12,457 nucleotides of DNA. It comes from Lachnospiraceae bacterium (GTDB lineage: Bacteria > Bacillota > Clostridia > Lachnospirales > Lachnospiraceae). Location: NCBI GenBank assembly GCA_014804495.1, contig JAAUZS010000089.1, positions 8,729-21,185 of the forward strand, given 5' to 3'. Under the pieces are notes generated by a model, which saw only the letters and a list, made by a program, of their open reading frames with translations, made no database searches and was not told the origin of the DNA. A program made the position numbers and the translations under genes. The first letter of the stretch is position 1, and each line of letters opens with the position of its first letter. Of this stretch, positions 1-8,232 are shown piece by piece.

Positions 1-1
1 G

Positions 2-2938
2 GGTTTCATAGTGTCAAGTTCCAAAAGCTATGCGGCGTCAAATACGGAAATCGTAGTGCAGCAGGAATCGCAGCTTGCCATGAATCAGATATCAGACGTC
101 ATCATTGATACCACCAGAAGCGTGAACTACGTAGGATATTCACTGGATGGAAGCGTTTCGGAGCAGGCGGTAAAAGACGCGGATTTTACTATTGATGTAG
201 AAGATAAGAGCCTTACTCTTTTCAATGGCGAAGGAACAGTGGTAGTAGATGCAAGCGGTAATCCGGTATTGGATGCAGACGGTAATCCCGAAATTGCCAA
301 GGATGCAGACGGAAAACCCTTAATAACCGGCGGCAACGGTAATAAGAACTATCAGATTTACTGGGATAAAAGCGAAGAGAAGCTCTATTATTCTGAAATA
401 GATATTTCCGAAACAGATTTCCCGGAGGGTGACAGAGTCATACTTGCAGAGTATGTCAAGGATTTCAGCGTGGATCTTTCACAGGTGGAAGAGAAGCGTG
501 TCGTTAAGATTTCGATAGGCTATGAATATAATAATAGATTATATGAAACATCCAACAACATTACCATCCGTAATAAGGTACTGGTGAACAGTGTCAATCT
601 GGCGATTAACAGGTCGGTTGAGCTGAACATAAGACCTAAGGAAAATATGGTTGTTCTGGAACCCGGTGAGAATTACTACAGATTCTCTACTCCGGTAATT
701 GATGGAAGGAATGTTATCGACAAGAGCGTAACATGGTCTATTGAACCGGAAGAGCAAAGCAAACTCACGGGAGCAGATACGGGATTTACAGATGCTGCTA
801 ACGGAATTATACATATTTCGAAAGATGAGATGGCTAACAGCTTCATTGTAACAGTTACGACGAATGCAGTGGATTCCGCAGGAAACCATGCTTCGGCGGA
901 AGTAATCGTATATGTAAAAAGGGTTAAGTCCGTCAGCTTAAATAAATCAGCAGACTCTGATGCAGAGAACGGCGCATTTGAAATTTCAGCAAACTCGACT
1001 ATCACAATCTCTGCTCATGCAGAAGGAAACAAACTCGGAGTTACCTGTAGTAATTGCGGCGATGACATTGCCATAGACAAATATGTGGTAGAAAACGAAA
1101 ACCCATATAGGTGGAACCTTATAGATACGAACGGAATCTGCACGATGGAAACAAGCAGCCATGACAGCGCAGAGTTCACTATCAGTTCGGCCGCTCAGCC
1201 GGGTATGCAGATTACTATCGAGGCGACGTCGCTTCTGTCTACTACGGGGAACAGTTTTGGCAGGAATTATGATAAAGTTACCGGCAGTATTACATTGACA
1301 GTAGCGGATCGCGGCGGTGATCTGACTCTGGATGGCAGCTTCAGATATGGTGATGAACCTCTTACGTTAAATTGGGATTATCCTCATGCATATGCTGTTG
1401 TATGTGTACGCATTAAGGAGGAAGACCCGAATGCGCCGATGGCTAACGACAGAGTAATGATTTTTAATACTGATGGTTATGCTATTCGTATCGGAGCCGA
1501 CTTGTTCGGACTGGATTTGAACCATAATTACTATATTTCCATGCAGGTATTGGACTATCAGCTGAATAAATACTCATGGGATTATGAGGCTAAACGGAAT
1601 CAGCTGGTTGCAGAGTATACAGGACATCTGGACAGTACGGGAACATATATCGGTGAATTATCATCATCTTCCAAATTGACGGTGCCATTGTTGAAGCCCC
1701 AGATAACCTTTGTATATAACGGTAAGGAATATACCGGTGAAGAGATAAATATAAGTCCGATTTCCGCTCTTCAGGGTGGTATTGAAATATCATGTGGAGC
1801 GACTAAGGTCAGCAGCACCAGAGATGATGGTGTAAGGGTTATAAATGATGTAAAAGTAAGCCTTTATCAAGGTTCCGGTGAAGACCTCTATGTTTATGAT
1901 GTAAGTACGGGGCAATATAATGATAAGACATATGCGGGAGGAAAAGGCGCGCTTAGGTTCAGTGACCTTTCGCTGCACAAAGCCGATACGCTGAAAGTGA
2001 AGTTAGACGGAAACGGAAATGCAATGGATGCTGTCGGAAGTTATTATTATTTACCGTTTTTTAAATACAGTAATGCAATGGACGCGGCACGATATATTGT
2101 TCATTACTATAATTATGAACCGGATTATGAAGAGCACTATTATAGCAGACCGGAAAGCAAGATTAACTTTACGATAACATCAGGCGGTAACCTGAAAGAT
2201 TTGTGGGTGAATGCATATGACAGATTCTACAAAGGCGAGATTTACTTCCCGATTCCGTCAGATGGTACATTCAGGGATTACTTTACATTAAGGAACCCGT
2301 CAGTGCAGTCTGTCAGTCCATATAACTATTTCAGATTGAGAGACAGTGACGGTAATATCCAGGGAATTGAATTCTCCAGAATGACCTGTAGGTATATTTC
2401 TACAGAGGATGCTTATGAGATAGAGTTGTTCTATAAGTGTACGGATTCACTCTGGGGGCAGAAAGTAGAAATGTCGGCGGGCGTCTTCAAATGTCCTGCA
2501 AACGGAACCGAGTGGAACAGGGTAAGTGCAGGTACGTTGGATGAGCAGCTGAACAGAGGCAATACGACGGTTGCAGGTAATGGTAATGCAAGAATAACTA
2601 TAAATAATAAAGATTATGAGGCTTATATTCCGCTGCCGACAGATGAGACATTTACAAATACTTGGTATGGGAACTATGGCTTTAATCTGGATGAAATAAG
2701 AAATAAAGGTTCGCAAACTGTTGCTAATCTTAATGGAGTAGCAATTAAATATAGAAATGGCGACGGTACGGCTGATGCACAGGTTAAAAAAGCAATCTGC
2801 TCGTATGATAAGGATACGAAGACTTATACACTACAAATAACTTATTGTGAAGGCTGGGACTGGGGTAATAATTTAACTACATATACTAAGACAGTTTATT
2901 GGAAAGAAGGAGCTTCAGCCTGGACAGAAAATCCGTAA
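2..2938 (+). CDS. Large PilW/PulJ-like minor pilin with Ig-like domain and duplicated C-terminal domain (5' end outside window)
   Basis: The frame is open to the left edge, where it reads G-F-I before V-S-S-S-K-S-Y. This fits the end of a prepilin N-terminal hydrophobic helix, so the GTG at 11 is probably an internal valine; no ribosome-binding site precedes it. Counting from that valine, residues 1-45 (QQESQLAMNQISDVIIDTTR) look like the helical spine of PilW/PulJ-type minor pilins. Residues to about 190 form the pilin globular part, ending in a strand-rich stretch (YETSNNITIRN). Residues about 190-310 resemble a bacterial Ig-like (Big_2) domain. A CSNC motif (C346, C349) and C377 follow. 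Residues about 437-560 look beta-rich, possibly fibronectin-III-like. Residues about 734-839 and 865-975 are two copies of one domain. At 975 visible residues it is several times the size of ordinary minor pilins. Expected role: a type IV pilus or pseudopilus subunit displaying adhesive domains outside the cell. Pilin assignment is fairly secure; domain names are judged by eye. Confidence 0.75.
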   Translation, partial: GFIVSSSKSYAASNTEIVVQQESQLAMNQISDVIIDTTRSVNYVGYSLDGSVSEQAVKDADFTIDVEDKSLTLFNGEGTVVVDASGNPVLDADGNPEIAKDADGKPLITGGNGNKNYQIYWDKSEEKLYYSEIDISETDFPEGDRVILAEYVKDFSVDLSQVEEKRVVKISIGYEYNNRLYETSNNITIRNKVLVNSVNLAINRSVELNIRPKENMVVLEPGENYYRFSTPVIDGRNVIDKSVTWSIEPEEQSKLTGADTGFTDAANGIIHISKDEMANSFIVTVTTNAVDSAGNHASAEVIVYVKRVKSVSLNKSADSDAENGAFEISANSTITISAHAEGNKLGVTCSNCGDDIAIDKYVVENENPYRWNLIDTNGICTMETSSHDSAEFTISSAAQPGMQITIEATSLLSTTGNSFGRNYDKVTGSITLTVADRGGDLTLDGSFRYGDEPLTLNWDYPHAYAVVCVRIKEEDPNAPMANDRVMIFNTDGYAIRIGADLFGLDLNHNYYISMQVLDYQLNKYSWDYEAKRNQLVAEYTGHLDSTGTYIGELSSSSKLTVPLLKPQITFVYNGKEYTGEEINISPISALQGGIEISCGATKVSSTRDDGVRVINDVKVSLYQGSGEDLYVYDVSTGQYNDKTYAGGKGALRFSDLSLHKADTLKVKLDGNGNAMDAVGSYYYLPFFKYSNAMDAARYIVHYYNYEPDYEEHYYSRPESKINFTITSGGNLKDLWVNAYDRFYKGEIYFPIPSDGTFRDYFTLRNPSVQSVSPYNYFRLRDSDGNIQGIEFSRMTCRYISTEDAYEIELFYKCTDSLWGQKVEMSAGVFKCPANGTEWNRVSAGTLDEQLNRGNTTVAGNGNARITINNKDYEAYIPLPTDETFTNTWYGNYGFNLDEIRNKGSQTVANLNGVAIKYRNGDGTADAQVKKAICSYDKDTKTYTLQITYCEGWDWGNNLTTYTKTVYWKEGASAWTENP
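2210..2935 (+). repeat. Divergent duplication of a ~105-110 residue C-terminal domain in the pilin
   Basis: Copy 1 (about 2210-2525) and copy 2 (about 2603-2935) share landmarks in the same order: IYFPIPSDGTF versus AYIPLPTDETF, then a Cys followed by x-Tyr (CRY versus CSY), a Tyr-rich strand ending in another Cys (FYKC versus ITYC), an SLWGQK versus WDWGNN turn, and a final strand ending in a Trp (TEWNRV versus SAWTENP). The two cysteines per copy could form a disulfide on the cell surface. I do not recognise the family. The duplication is at protein level only, so it is old. Confidence 0.7.
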
Positions 2939-3015
2939 GTAGACGAGGTAGTACGATATCAGTAGCATAGTAGTTTGATAAAACCATGCGGTAATACGCA
3001 TATGCATTAAGAAAT

Positions 3016-3021
3016 AGGGTG
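3016..3021 (+). promoter_or_regulatory. Ribosome-binding site of the DUF5057-type gene
   Basis: AGGGTG lies 5 bases before the ATG at 3027 and supports that start. The 88-base gap after the pilin contains only a 5-bp hairpin (ATGCG/CGCAT at 2986-3001) with no T tract, and no convincing promoter, so the two genes are probably co-transcribed. Confidence 0.7.
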
Positions 3022-3026
3022 ATAAG

Positions 3027-6000
3027 ATGAAGAAACCGAAAAGTAACAGAAGAAATTACATAGTAAAGCCGAAGGTGAGTAAGAAACTCATAATATCAAC
3101 GGTTGCCTCAGTAATGGCAGTTGTAATAGCGTTGCCATTGGTATGGCATGCCCTGAAAGTATCGGTTCCGGTAGAAGCGAATACCCTGAGCGGGGTCTCT
3201 GAGGCTTTGAAGGATCACGGAAGTGGTGAAGCATTTATCATTCTGGATATTGTACCGGGAACTACAGATGATGATCTGCCTCTTGGCACCATAGGCTATC
3301 TGACGAGCGGACAGTCGCAGCTTGAGCAGTATCTGGCACAGGAGTTTATTGGCGGCATTGATGCGGATCTTAAGAGTTTTGATAAAAGGGAAATCAAAGC
3401 TAATAACTTAGCGAATTTAGCAGGTATAAGTGGTGACGGATATAAATACGAAGAAAGTCTGGCAGGAGGTAGCGGTTGGGCTAAGATTTATGATGGAAAG
3501 CCGTTTGAAACCGGAAAAAATTTTAGCGATGATGATTCAGGTGCATACTATAGCAGCGTTGTTTGGGGAACTGCAAAACCTGTGAAGATGGGAGAAGGAG
3601 CATATAAGCTGAAAGAAAGCTTAGAGGTACAGCCGACAATGATGGTAGCGGATGAATTTACATCGTTTAGTTTAGCAGATGGACCGCTATATGAAGGCTA
3701 TAAGCCCTATGATGAGGAGAGTGTAATCATTGATGACAATTATGATGAAGAAAATGATACACCTATTTATAGATTCGAGGACAATAAGTATATATATTGT
3801 GGAACAATAGGTGATGTTGTTGCAAGAAGAAATGCGTGGAAGGATTATGAGGAAGCCTATAAACAATATGAAATAGATCGTTTAGCATACGAACAATATG
3901 AGAAAGATTTTGCAGAATACGAGGCAAAGCATAAAGAGTGGGAAGAGCAGCAGAATCAGTTGAAGGATAATGGAGAAGGAGATATAGGAACAGACAACGA
4001 TGGTGAAGATGCCGACGGTGACGGAGACGACAACGACGGTGAAGATGCCGATGGTGACGGAGACGACAACGACGGTGAAGATGCCAATGGTGACGGAGAC
4101 GACAGCGACGGTGAAGATGACAAGGACGACGGAAACGACAACGACGGTGAAGATGACAAGGACGACGGAAACGACAACGACGGTGGTGCCAACGGAAGCG
4201 GAGGCGACAACGGCGATGAAAGCGAAGACGGCGACGGTGTTGATAATGAAGGCGAAGGCGAATCAAATGAAACAATGCCGGAAGCAGAGCTAAATGAAGC
4301 TGTGTCAGACCTTACTGCATCATTAGTATGGATTAAATTTGTAGGTGATGATTCTGTGACGGTAATCTCAGAGACGACGCCGTCAGAGACAAATGATGAG
4401 GCACCAACACCTTCCGAGACAGGTGACGAGGCATCGACACCTTCTGATACAGTTGCAGATACGCCGATGGATGAACCGGAAGCACCGGAAAAAGTGGAAA
4501 AACCAATAGAACCGGAACCACCGGAAGAGGATGTTGAAGAAGACTGTGAATATATTACAGTGGAGTTTGATTATGTAAGGGTCAGTAGTGATGAAGAACC
4601 GGTAGAAGGTCTTTACATACCGGATGAATATGAAACAGTTCTGTACGAAGAAGCAGTTGTGATGCTTGTCGTTGATGAGGATGAAGCTGATTTGCTAACT
4701 GCAGAGGATCGGATAACAGAAGATGAGTGCATACTGGTTTATGTAGGTCAGGGAAATGGTGATTATACAATAACAATGGGAGGCAAAGATGCAAAAGAAC
4801 TTCTTGTTTACAACGCTCCCACCTACTTCCGTTGTTTTGATGTAGATTTGTTGAAAGAGTATGTATTCGATGACAGTGGTCTTAATATCAAGGTAAATGT
4901 CAAATCGGCGGCTGACGTAACTATAGAAGACGTTAAGAATGCGGACTTGATATATCTTGAAGACGTACCTGACAGAGATAAAGTTCGTTATATCTCTGGC
5001 GGCAATGATATGAGTGAGGCAGCTGTATACAATATCATCGACCGTGCGGTTAATGATTTAACGCCTGTTATCGTGGATTATCAGGTATCTCAAGGCGGAA
5101 TCATTAGTAATGCTGATGGAAAAACAGAGGGTATGTATTCTGATACAAATTACCAGAAGCTTGCCAGCATCTTATTAATGACAGATTTGTATTCATTTTT
5201 CCAGGACATGGATGAAAATGTAGATAATATGCTGATGAATTCAGGTTCAGGTGAATATGGCAGGAAGAGTGATGCTGATAATCATTATGTAAGTAATAAT
5301 ATATATGTAGTTAATCCCAGTGGTATTCTGTCGACTCGAAACGGTTTTGACACACCATTTGGTGATGGAGAAATGGAAGGATTTGAGGAAGTTAAATCCG
5401 CCATAGACATGGAAAACAGGCAGGGAAATGATCTTCCGGGTCCCAGCAGGGCTATGGCAATCCAGTACATAATCAATTATGCCAACAGCTTCATAGGTGA
5501 GTTCAGAGACTTTTCCATTCTGGAACTGCAGCCTACAGATGGAGATTCAGACTTGAATACACGTAATGATTCAAGGAATAATACAATTCTCTATTGGAGA
5601 AAACCGGGTTCGTCAGGTTCAGGACAACAGATTATCAGAAGCCGTAAGCTCATAACCATAACTATGGATACTGAATCTGTAGCGCAGTTTTCAGGAGAGC
5701 AGAGTGATATTAACGATAAGTATCAGATGATATTCATAGGTCTGGATGGGCAGAGCCTGAATTATGACGGTAAGGATACGGCATATAATGATTCGTCATT
5801 GAACGGCAAGGTATACAGCGGTGTGGGTGATATCGCTGACGGGGCAGGACAGCGATATGATGGAATTGACATAACTCCGCAGAAGAAAAATGCTCTGCTT
5901 GATTTTATGAAAGCGGGATATCCGATTGTTGTAGAGAATAACTTTTTTGTAGATAAAACGGCAAAGGATGCAGGAGCTGGAGACATCAATACTGATTATA

Positions 6001-7961
6001 TTGATTCATCATCACAGATGTATGACTTTTTAAGAATTGCACTTTCAAGCGATGATTACAAATGGTGTCTGTATACTATCGCCGATGTACACACACATTA
6101 CTCGGACTTCGCAGCGCAGATTAATGTGCATAGACCTAGTGTGGAATTTGACTGGGGTAATGCTATAAGTGGATTGAATGTGAATGAAGTACAGATGGGT
6201 CAGATTGTTCAGACAATAACAGCGGATGCCGAAGGTAAATACCGTGGATATATTCCGTATAAAGTTACGGATGATGTTGGGGATTCCTATAGTAACAGTG
6301 TAAATACACGATTCTATCTGGATATGAATCAGGATGGCAGGTTTGATGCACTTGAAGAAGTGACAGGCGATGTAGCCATCAGCAATGGTGTTCTTTTGAT
6401 AGAATTTGCAGCACCGGAGAGAGGAATTATTCCATGGAAACTGGAGATATCAGATACAGGCAACAGTTACCGCAGGGATGACCTGACCGGATATTTTGAA
6501 ATCGCTCATTCTACACAGATTCCTATCCGTGTCGTACAGGTAATAGGCGGAAATGTTGAAGATTCTCTGGATGCTAAATTCAATTTTGAATTGGCATATG
6601 AATATGACAACGGAGCAGGTCAGAAGTCTCTGCTCGGATATTATCTTAAGAATGCAGAAGCTCTGACTAACACGAAGTTGGAAATAGAGACTATGACTGT
6701 CGGGCAGCTGGCGGAGGAGATAAAGTTTAACGAAGAATATCTTTCGGGCGCGGATGTGCTGGTGCTGGGATTCGGACCTGATTGCAGTCTGAATGTTCCG
6801 GTTATAGATAAAAATGTTGAGTGGTATGTAAATAAGTACATATCAGAAGGCAGGGGAGTGCTGGTATCTTCAGCGGCATCATCAGAAGCTTTAGGCAGAA
6901 TGCAGCTTGATGCTTCCGCACTTGGACAAAAAGATGTAAAAACTTACAACAGCCTCGGCAGAAGTAAGCCGTCGTCAGTAAGTTACTATAAATACAGTAC
7001 TTTGAAATCAGATATGTTTTTTGACTGGGATTTATTGTCTGCATCGATGGTAAATGATGGCGCGGTTTCTCATTACCCATATGAGGTAGGCTCAGGAGTC
7101 CGTCTTGGTAATACTGTGAAGATAGCGGACTATGTACTGGATTTGGCATCTAATGGCGCATCTGACACGGTAGCAGATGTTACGGCATGGTATAGTTTAG
7201 GCGATGTTGAATATTTCGATACCAAAACAAGCTATGGTGTTTCCGTAAAGGATGCAGCGAATAACTACTATATATATAGTAAGGGAAATGTCGTATTTGT
7301 AGGTGATTACGGCTATCCATATGCATATGACAGTATTGCCACGCCGAATCCGCTTGACAATGCACAGGGTACAGATAACTGCAAACTCTTTGTCAATGCG
7401 CTTATGGAAGCCTACAGCGTAGGCATCAAGAATCCGAAAGTATCGATTGTAGCAGGTCTTTCAGATGATTCATCGGAGACTGACAGCATCTGCATTCCTT
7501 ATGATGAACAGATAAGGGAGATAGAAGCGGATACAGACGGTGCTTTAAGCAGTAAAGGCGTTTTAGACGATACGGTTGACGTATACTTTAAGGTATCCGA
7601 GCCTAACTTCGCTTTCAAGAAAGATGTGACGATTGCCTTCTACTATGAGGACAATATATCCGGAGTTCCGGTAGATGTCGGCGGCAGAGTAGTGAATGCT
7701 ACCCAGTTCGCATCAGAGATATGGACTGTAGAGCAGAATCAGCTTGTTCCGGTTAATGTTGGTTCAGGACTCGACCTTGTACCGGGTAAAATATATAAGA
7801 TTAAAGCTCCCGTTGTATCACTTAGGAATGATGACAATAGTGTAAATGCTGATATCTATATCGTCGTGCAGTCACACTTCATCAAATTAGGACAGGACAG
7901 ACATCCTATAGGAAGCGATTCCGTTACACTGAACAGGGCACAGCTCTTCTTACTTGAATAA
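3027..7961 (+). CDS. DUF5057-type large surface protein with coiled coil and acidic tandem repeats
   Basis: Residues 1-20 are Lys/Arg-rich and 21-40 form one hydrophobic helix. A possible signal-peptidase site (V-E-A, residue 51) follows, so the protein is either anchored by its N-terminus or secreted. The next segment (EAFIILDIVPG...LGTIGYL, about 70-92) resembles the start of the DUF5057 family as I remember it. Residues about 265-316 are a Tyr/Glu-rich predicted coiled coil. Residues 323-410 are Asp/Gly/Glu repeats, and about 445-505 a Thr/Pro/Glu linker. The remaining ~1100 residues look globular, with Rossmann-like stretches (ADLIYLEDV; DVLVLGFGP) and an EF-hand-like loop at 1099-1110. 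There is no LPxTG sorting signal, and the C-terminus is plain (AQLFLLE). It follows the pilin gene and ends at a strong terminator. Function is unknown; a cell-surface or pilus-associated role is inferred from context. The low-complexity block looks like an insertion within the otherwise family-like architecture. Confidence 0.65.
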   Translation: MKKPKSNRRNYIVKPKVSKKLIISTVASVMAVVIALPLVWHALKVSVPVEANTLSGVSEALKDHGSGEAFIILDIVPGTTDDDLPLGTIGYLTSGQSQLEQYLAQEFIGGIDADLKSFDKREIKANNLANLAGISGDGYKYEESLAGGSGWAKIYDGKPFETGKNFSDDDSGAYYSSVVWGTAKPVKMGEGAYKLKESLEVQPTMMVADEFTSFSLADGPLYEGYKPYDEESVIIDDNYDEENDTPIYRFEDNKYIYCGTIGDVVARRNAWKDYEEAYKQYEIDRLAYEQYEKDFAEYEAKHKEWEEQQNQLKDNGEGDIGTDNDGEDADGDGDDNDGEDADGDGDDNDGEDANGDGDDSDGEDDKDDGNDNDGEDDKDDGNDNDGGANGSGGDNGDESEDGDGVDNEGEGESNETMPEAELNEAVSDLTASLVWIKFVGDDSVTVISETTPSETNDEAPTPSETGDEASTPSDTVADTPMDEPEAPEKVEKPIEPEPPEEDVEEDCEYITVEFDYVRVSSDEEPVEGLYIPDEYETVLYEEAVVMLVVDEDEADLLTAEDRITEDECILVYVGQGNGDYTITMGGKDAKELLVYNAPTYFRCFDVDLLKEYVFDDSGLNIKVNVKSAADVTIEDVKNADLIYLEDVPDRDKVRYISGGNDMSEAAVYNIIDRAVNDLTPVIVDYQVSQGGIISNADGKTEGMYSDTNYQKLASILLMTDLYSFFQDMDENVDNMLMNSGSGEYGRKSDADNHYVSNNIYVVNPSGILSTRNGFDTPFGDGEMEGFEEVKSAIDMENRQGNDLPGPSRAMAIQYIINYANSFIGEFRDFSILELQPTDGDSDLNTRNDSRNNTILYWRKPGSSGSGQQIIRSRKLITITMDTESVAQFSGEQSDINDKYQMIFIGLDGQSLNYDGKDTAYNDSSLNGKVYSGVGDIADGAGQRYDGIDITPQKKNALLDFMKAGYPIVVENNFFVDKTAKDAGAGDINTDYIDSSSQMYDFLRIALSSDDYKWCLYTIADVHTHYSDFAAQINVHRPSVEFDWGNAISGLNVNEVQMGQIVQTITADAEGKYRGYIPYKVTDDVGDSYSNSVNTRFYLDMNQDGRFDALEEVTGDVAISNGVLLIEFAAPERGIIPWKLEISDTGNSYRRDDLTGYFEIAHSTQIPIRVVQVIGGNVEDSLDAKFNFELAYEYDNGAGQKSLLGYYLKNAEALTNTKLEIETMTVGQLAEEIKFNEEYLSGADVLVLGFGPDCSLNVPVIDKNVEWYVNKYISEGRGVLVSSAASSEALGRMQLDASALGQKDVKTYNSLGRSKPSSVSYYKYSTLKSDMFFDWDLLSASMVNDGAVSHYPYEVGSGVRLGNTVKIADYVLDLASNGASDTVADVTAWYSLGDVEYFDTKTSYGVSVKDAANNYYIYSKGNVVFVGDYGYPYAYDSIATPNPLDNAQGTDNCKLFVNALMEAYSVGIKNPKVSIVAGLSDDSSETDSICIPYDEQIREIEADTDGALSSKGVLDDTVDVYFKVSEPNFAFKKDVTIAFYYEDNISGVPVDVGGRVVNATQFASEIWTVEQNQLVPVNVGSGLDLVPGKIYKIKAPVVSLRNDDNSVNADIYIVVQSHFIKLGQDRHPIGSDSVTLNRAQLFLLE
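3822..3974 (+). other. Predicted coiled-coil segment (residues ~266-316) of the DUF5057-type protein
   Basis: This segment has regularly spaced Tyr/Trp and Ala among charged residues (e.g. YEEAYKQYE, AYEQYEKDFAEYE), the pattern of a long helix or coiled coil as in some surface adhesins. It directly precedes the acidic repeats, so together they may form a stalk. Judged by eye. Confidence 0.5.
3993..4172 (+). repeat. 36-bp in-frame tandem repeat, five full units, Asp/Gly-rich
   Basis: Units lie at 3993-4028, 4029-4064, 4065-4100, 4101-4136 and 4137-4172, with degenerate copies continuing to about 4255. Protein units are DNDGEDADGDGD (twice), DNDGEDANGDGD, DSDGEDDKDDGN and DNDGEDDKDDGN. Units 1-3 differ from each other by one to three bases and units 4-5 by one base, so there are two sub-families, suggesting recent expansion. 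Because 36 is a multiple of three, gain or loss of units keeps the frame. Confidence 0.95.
4377..4466 (+). repeat. 30-bp imperfect repeat encoding TPSE/D linker units
   Basis: Three ten-residue units, TPSETNDEAP, TPSETGDEAS and TPSDTVADTP, lie at 4377-4406, 4407-4436 and 4437-4466. They sit in a Thr/Pro/Glu-rich extended linker that separates the acidic repeats from the C-terminal globular part of the DUF5057-type protein. Confidence 0.8.
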
Positions 7962-7981
7962 CAGTATATAGCAACAAATTA

Positions 7982-8012
7982 CCCCGACAGCCGCGGCTGC
8001 CGGGGTTTTTTT
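7982..8012 (+). terminator. Intrinsic terminator after the pilin/DUF5057 unit
   Basis: The stem is CCCCG (7982-7986) plus CAGC (7988-7991), pairing with GCTG (7996-7999) plus CGGGG (8001-8005). There is a single A/C mismatch between the two parts, and the loop is CGCG. Seven T residues follow at 8006-8012. It is 20 bases past the stop codon and very GC-rich for this window. Confidence 0.95.
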
Positions 8013-8030
8013 AGGAGATTAGGATTTACT

Positions 8031-8050
8031 TTGATAATTTTTGATAATTT
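8031..8050. repeat. Tandem 10-mer TTGATAATTT x2
   Basis: Two perfect adjacent copies of TTGATAATTT lie at 8031-8040 and 8041-8050, just upstream of the CodY-like site. They could be a regulator site or simply AT-rich sequence. Confidence 0.6.
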
Positions 8051-8053
8051 TAC

Positions 8054-8068
8054 CATTAACTGAAAATT
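8054..8068. promoter_or_regulatory. CodY-box-like site upstream of the Rpn promoter
   Basis: CATTAACTGAAAATT matches the CodY consensus AATTTTCWGAAAATT at 12 of 15 positions, with a perfect right half (CTGAAAATT). It ends 5 bases before the predicted -35. Three-mismatch matches occur by chance in AT-rich DNA, so this is tentative. Confidence 0.35.
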
Positions 8069-8073
8069 TCTGT

Positions 8074-8102
8074 TTGCAATTTCCGATATTCCATGCTATT
8101 AT
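8074..8102 (+). promoter_or_regulatory. Predicted extended -10 sigma-A promoter for the Rpn gene
   Basis: The -35 is TTGCAA (8074-8079), the spacer is 17 bases, and the -10 is TATTAT (8097-8102) with a TG at 8094-8095 (extended -10). Transcription would start near 8109. Confidence 0.6.
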
Positions 8103-8139
8103 AAATCAAAGCATATTTTTCAATAATAAATTTTATCAC

Positions 8140-8169
8140 TTTACAAATCAATATTGAATGTGATATTAT
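8140..8169 (+). promoter_or_regulatory. Second candidate promoter for the Rpn gene
   Basis: TTTACA (8140-8145), an 18-base spacer and TATTAT (8164-8169) preceded by TG at 8161-8162. It would start near 8176 and give a shorter leader that still contains both GGAATCTGAA copies and the hairpin. Confidence 0.45.
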
Positions 8170-8232
8170 CAAATAAACATATCTGGGAATCTGAAATTCT
8201 GGAACATCTTTACACATATCGTGGAATCTGAA

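Noticed and set aside
11..13. GTG at 11 as the pilin start
   Set aside because: The frame is open upstream (G-F-I), no ribosome-binding site is present, and pilins need an N-terminal hydrophobic helix that must lie left of the window.
2986..3001. Hairpin between the pilin and DUF5057-type genes as a terminator
   Set aside because: The stem is only 5 bp with no following T tract, so read-through into the next gene is more likely.
3993..4172. CRISPR array or transposon end
   Set aside because: The repeats are adjacent without spacers, keep the reading frame and encode a protein repeat.
3763..4293. Long open frames on both strands across the acidic repeat (Arg/His/Cys-rich, Ser/Pro-rich and Thr-rich translations)
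   Set aside because: They follow from a stop-free 36-bp period read in other frames. None has a credible start site, and the DUF5057-type frame is continuous.
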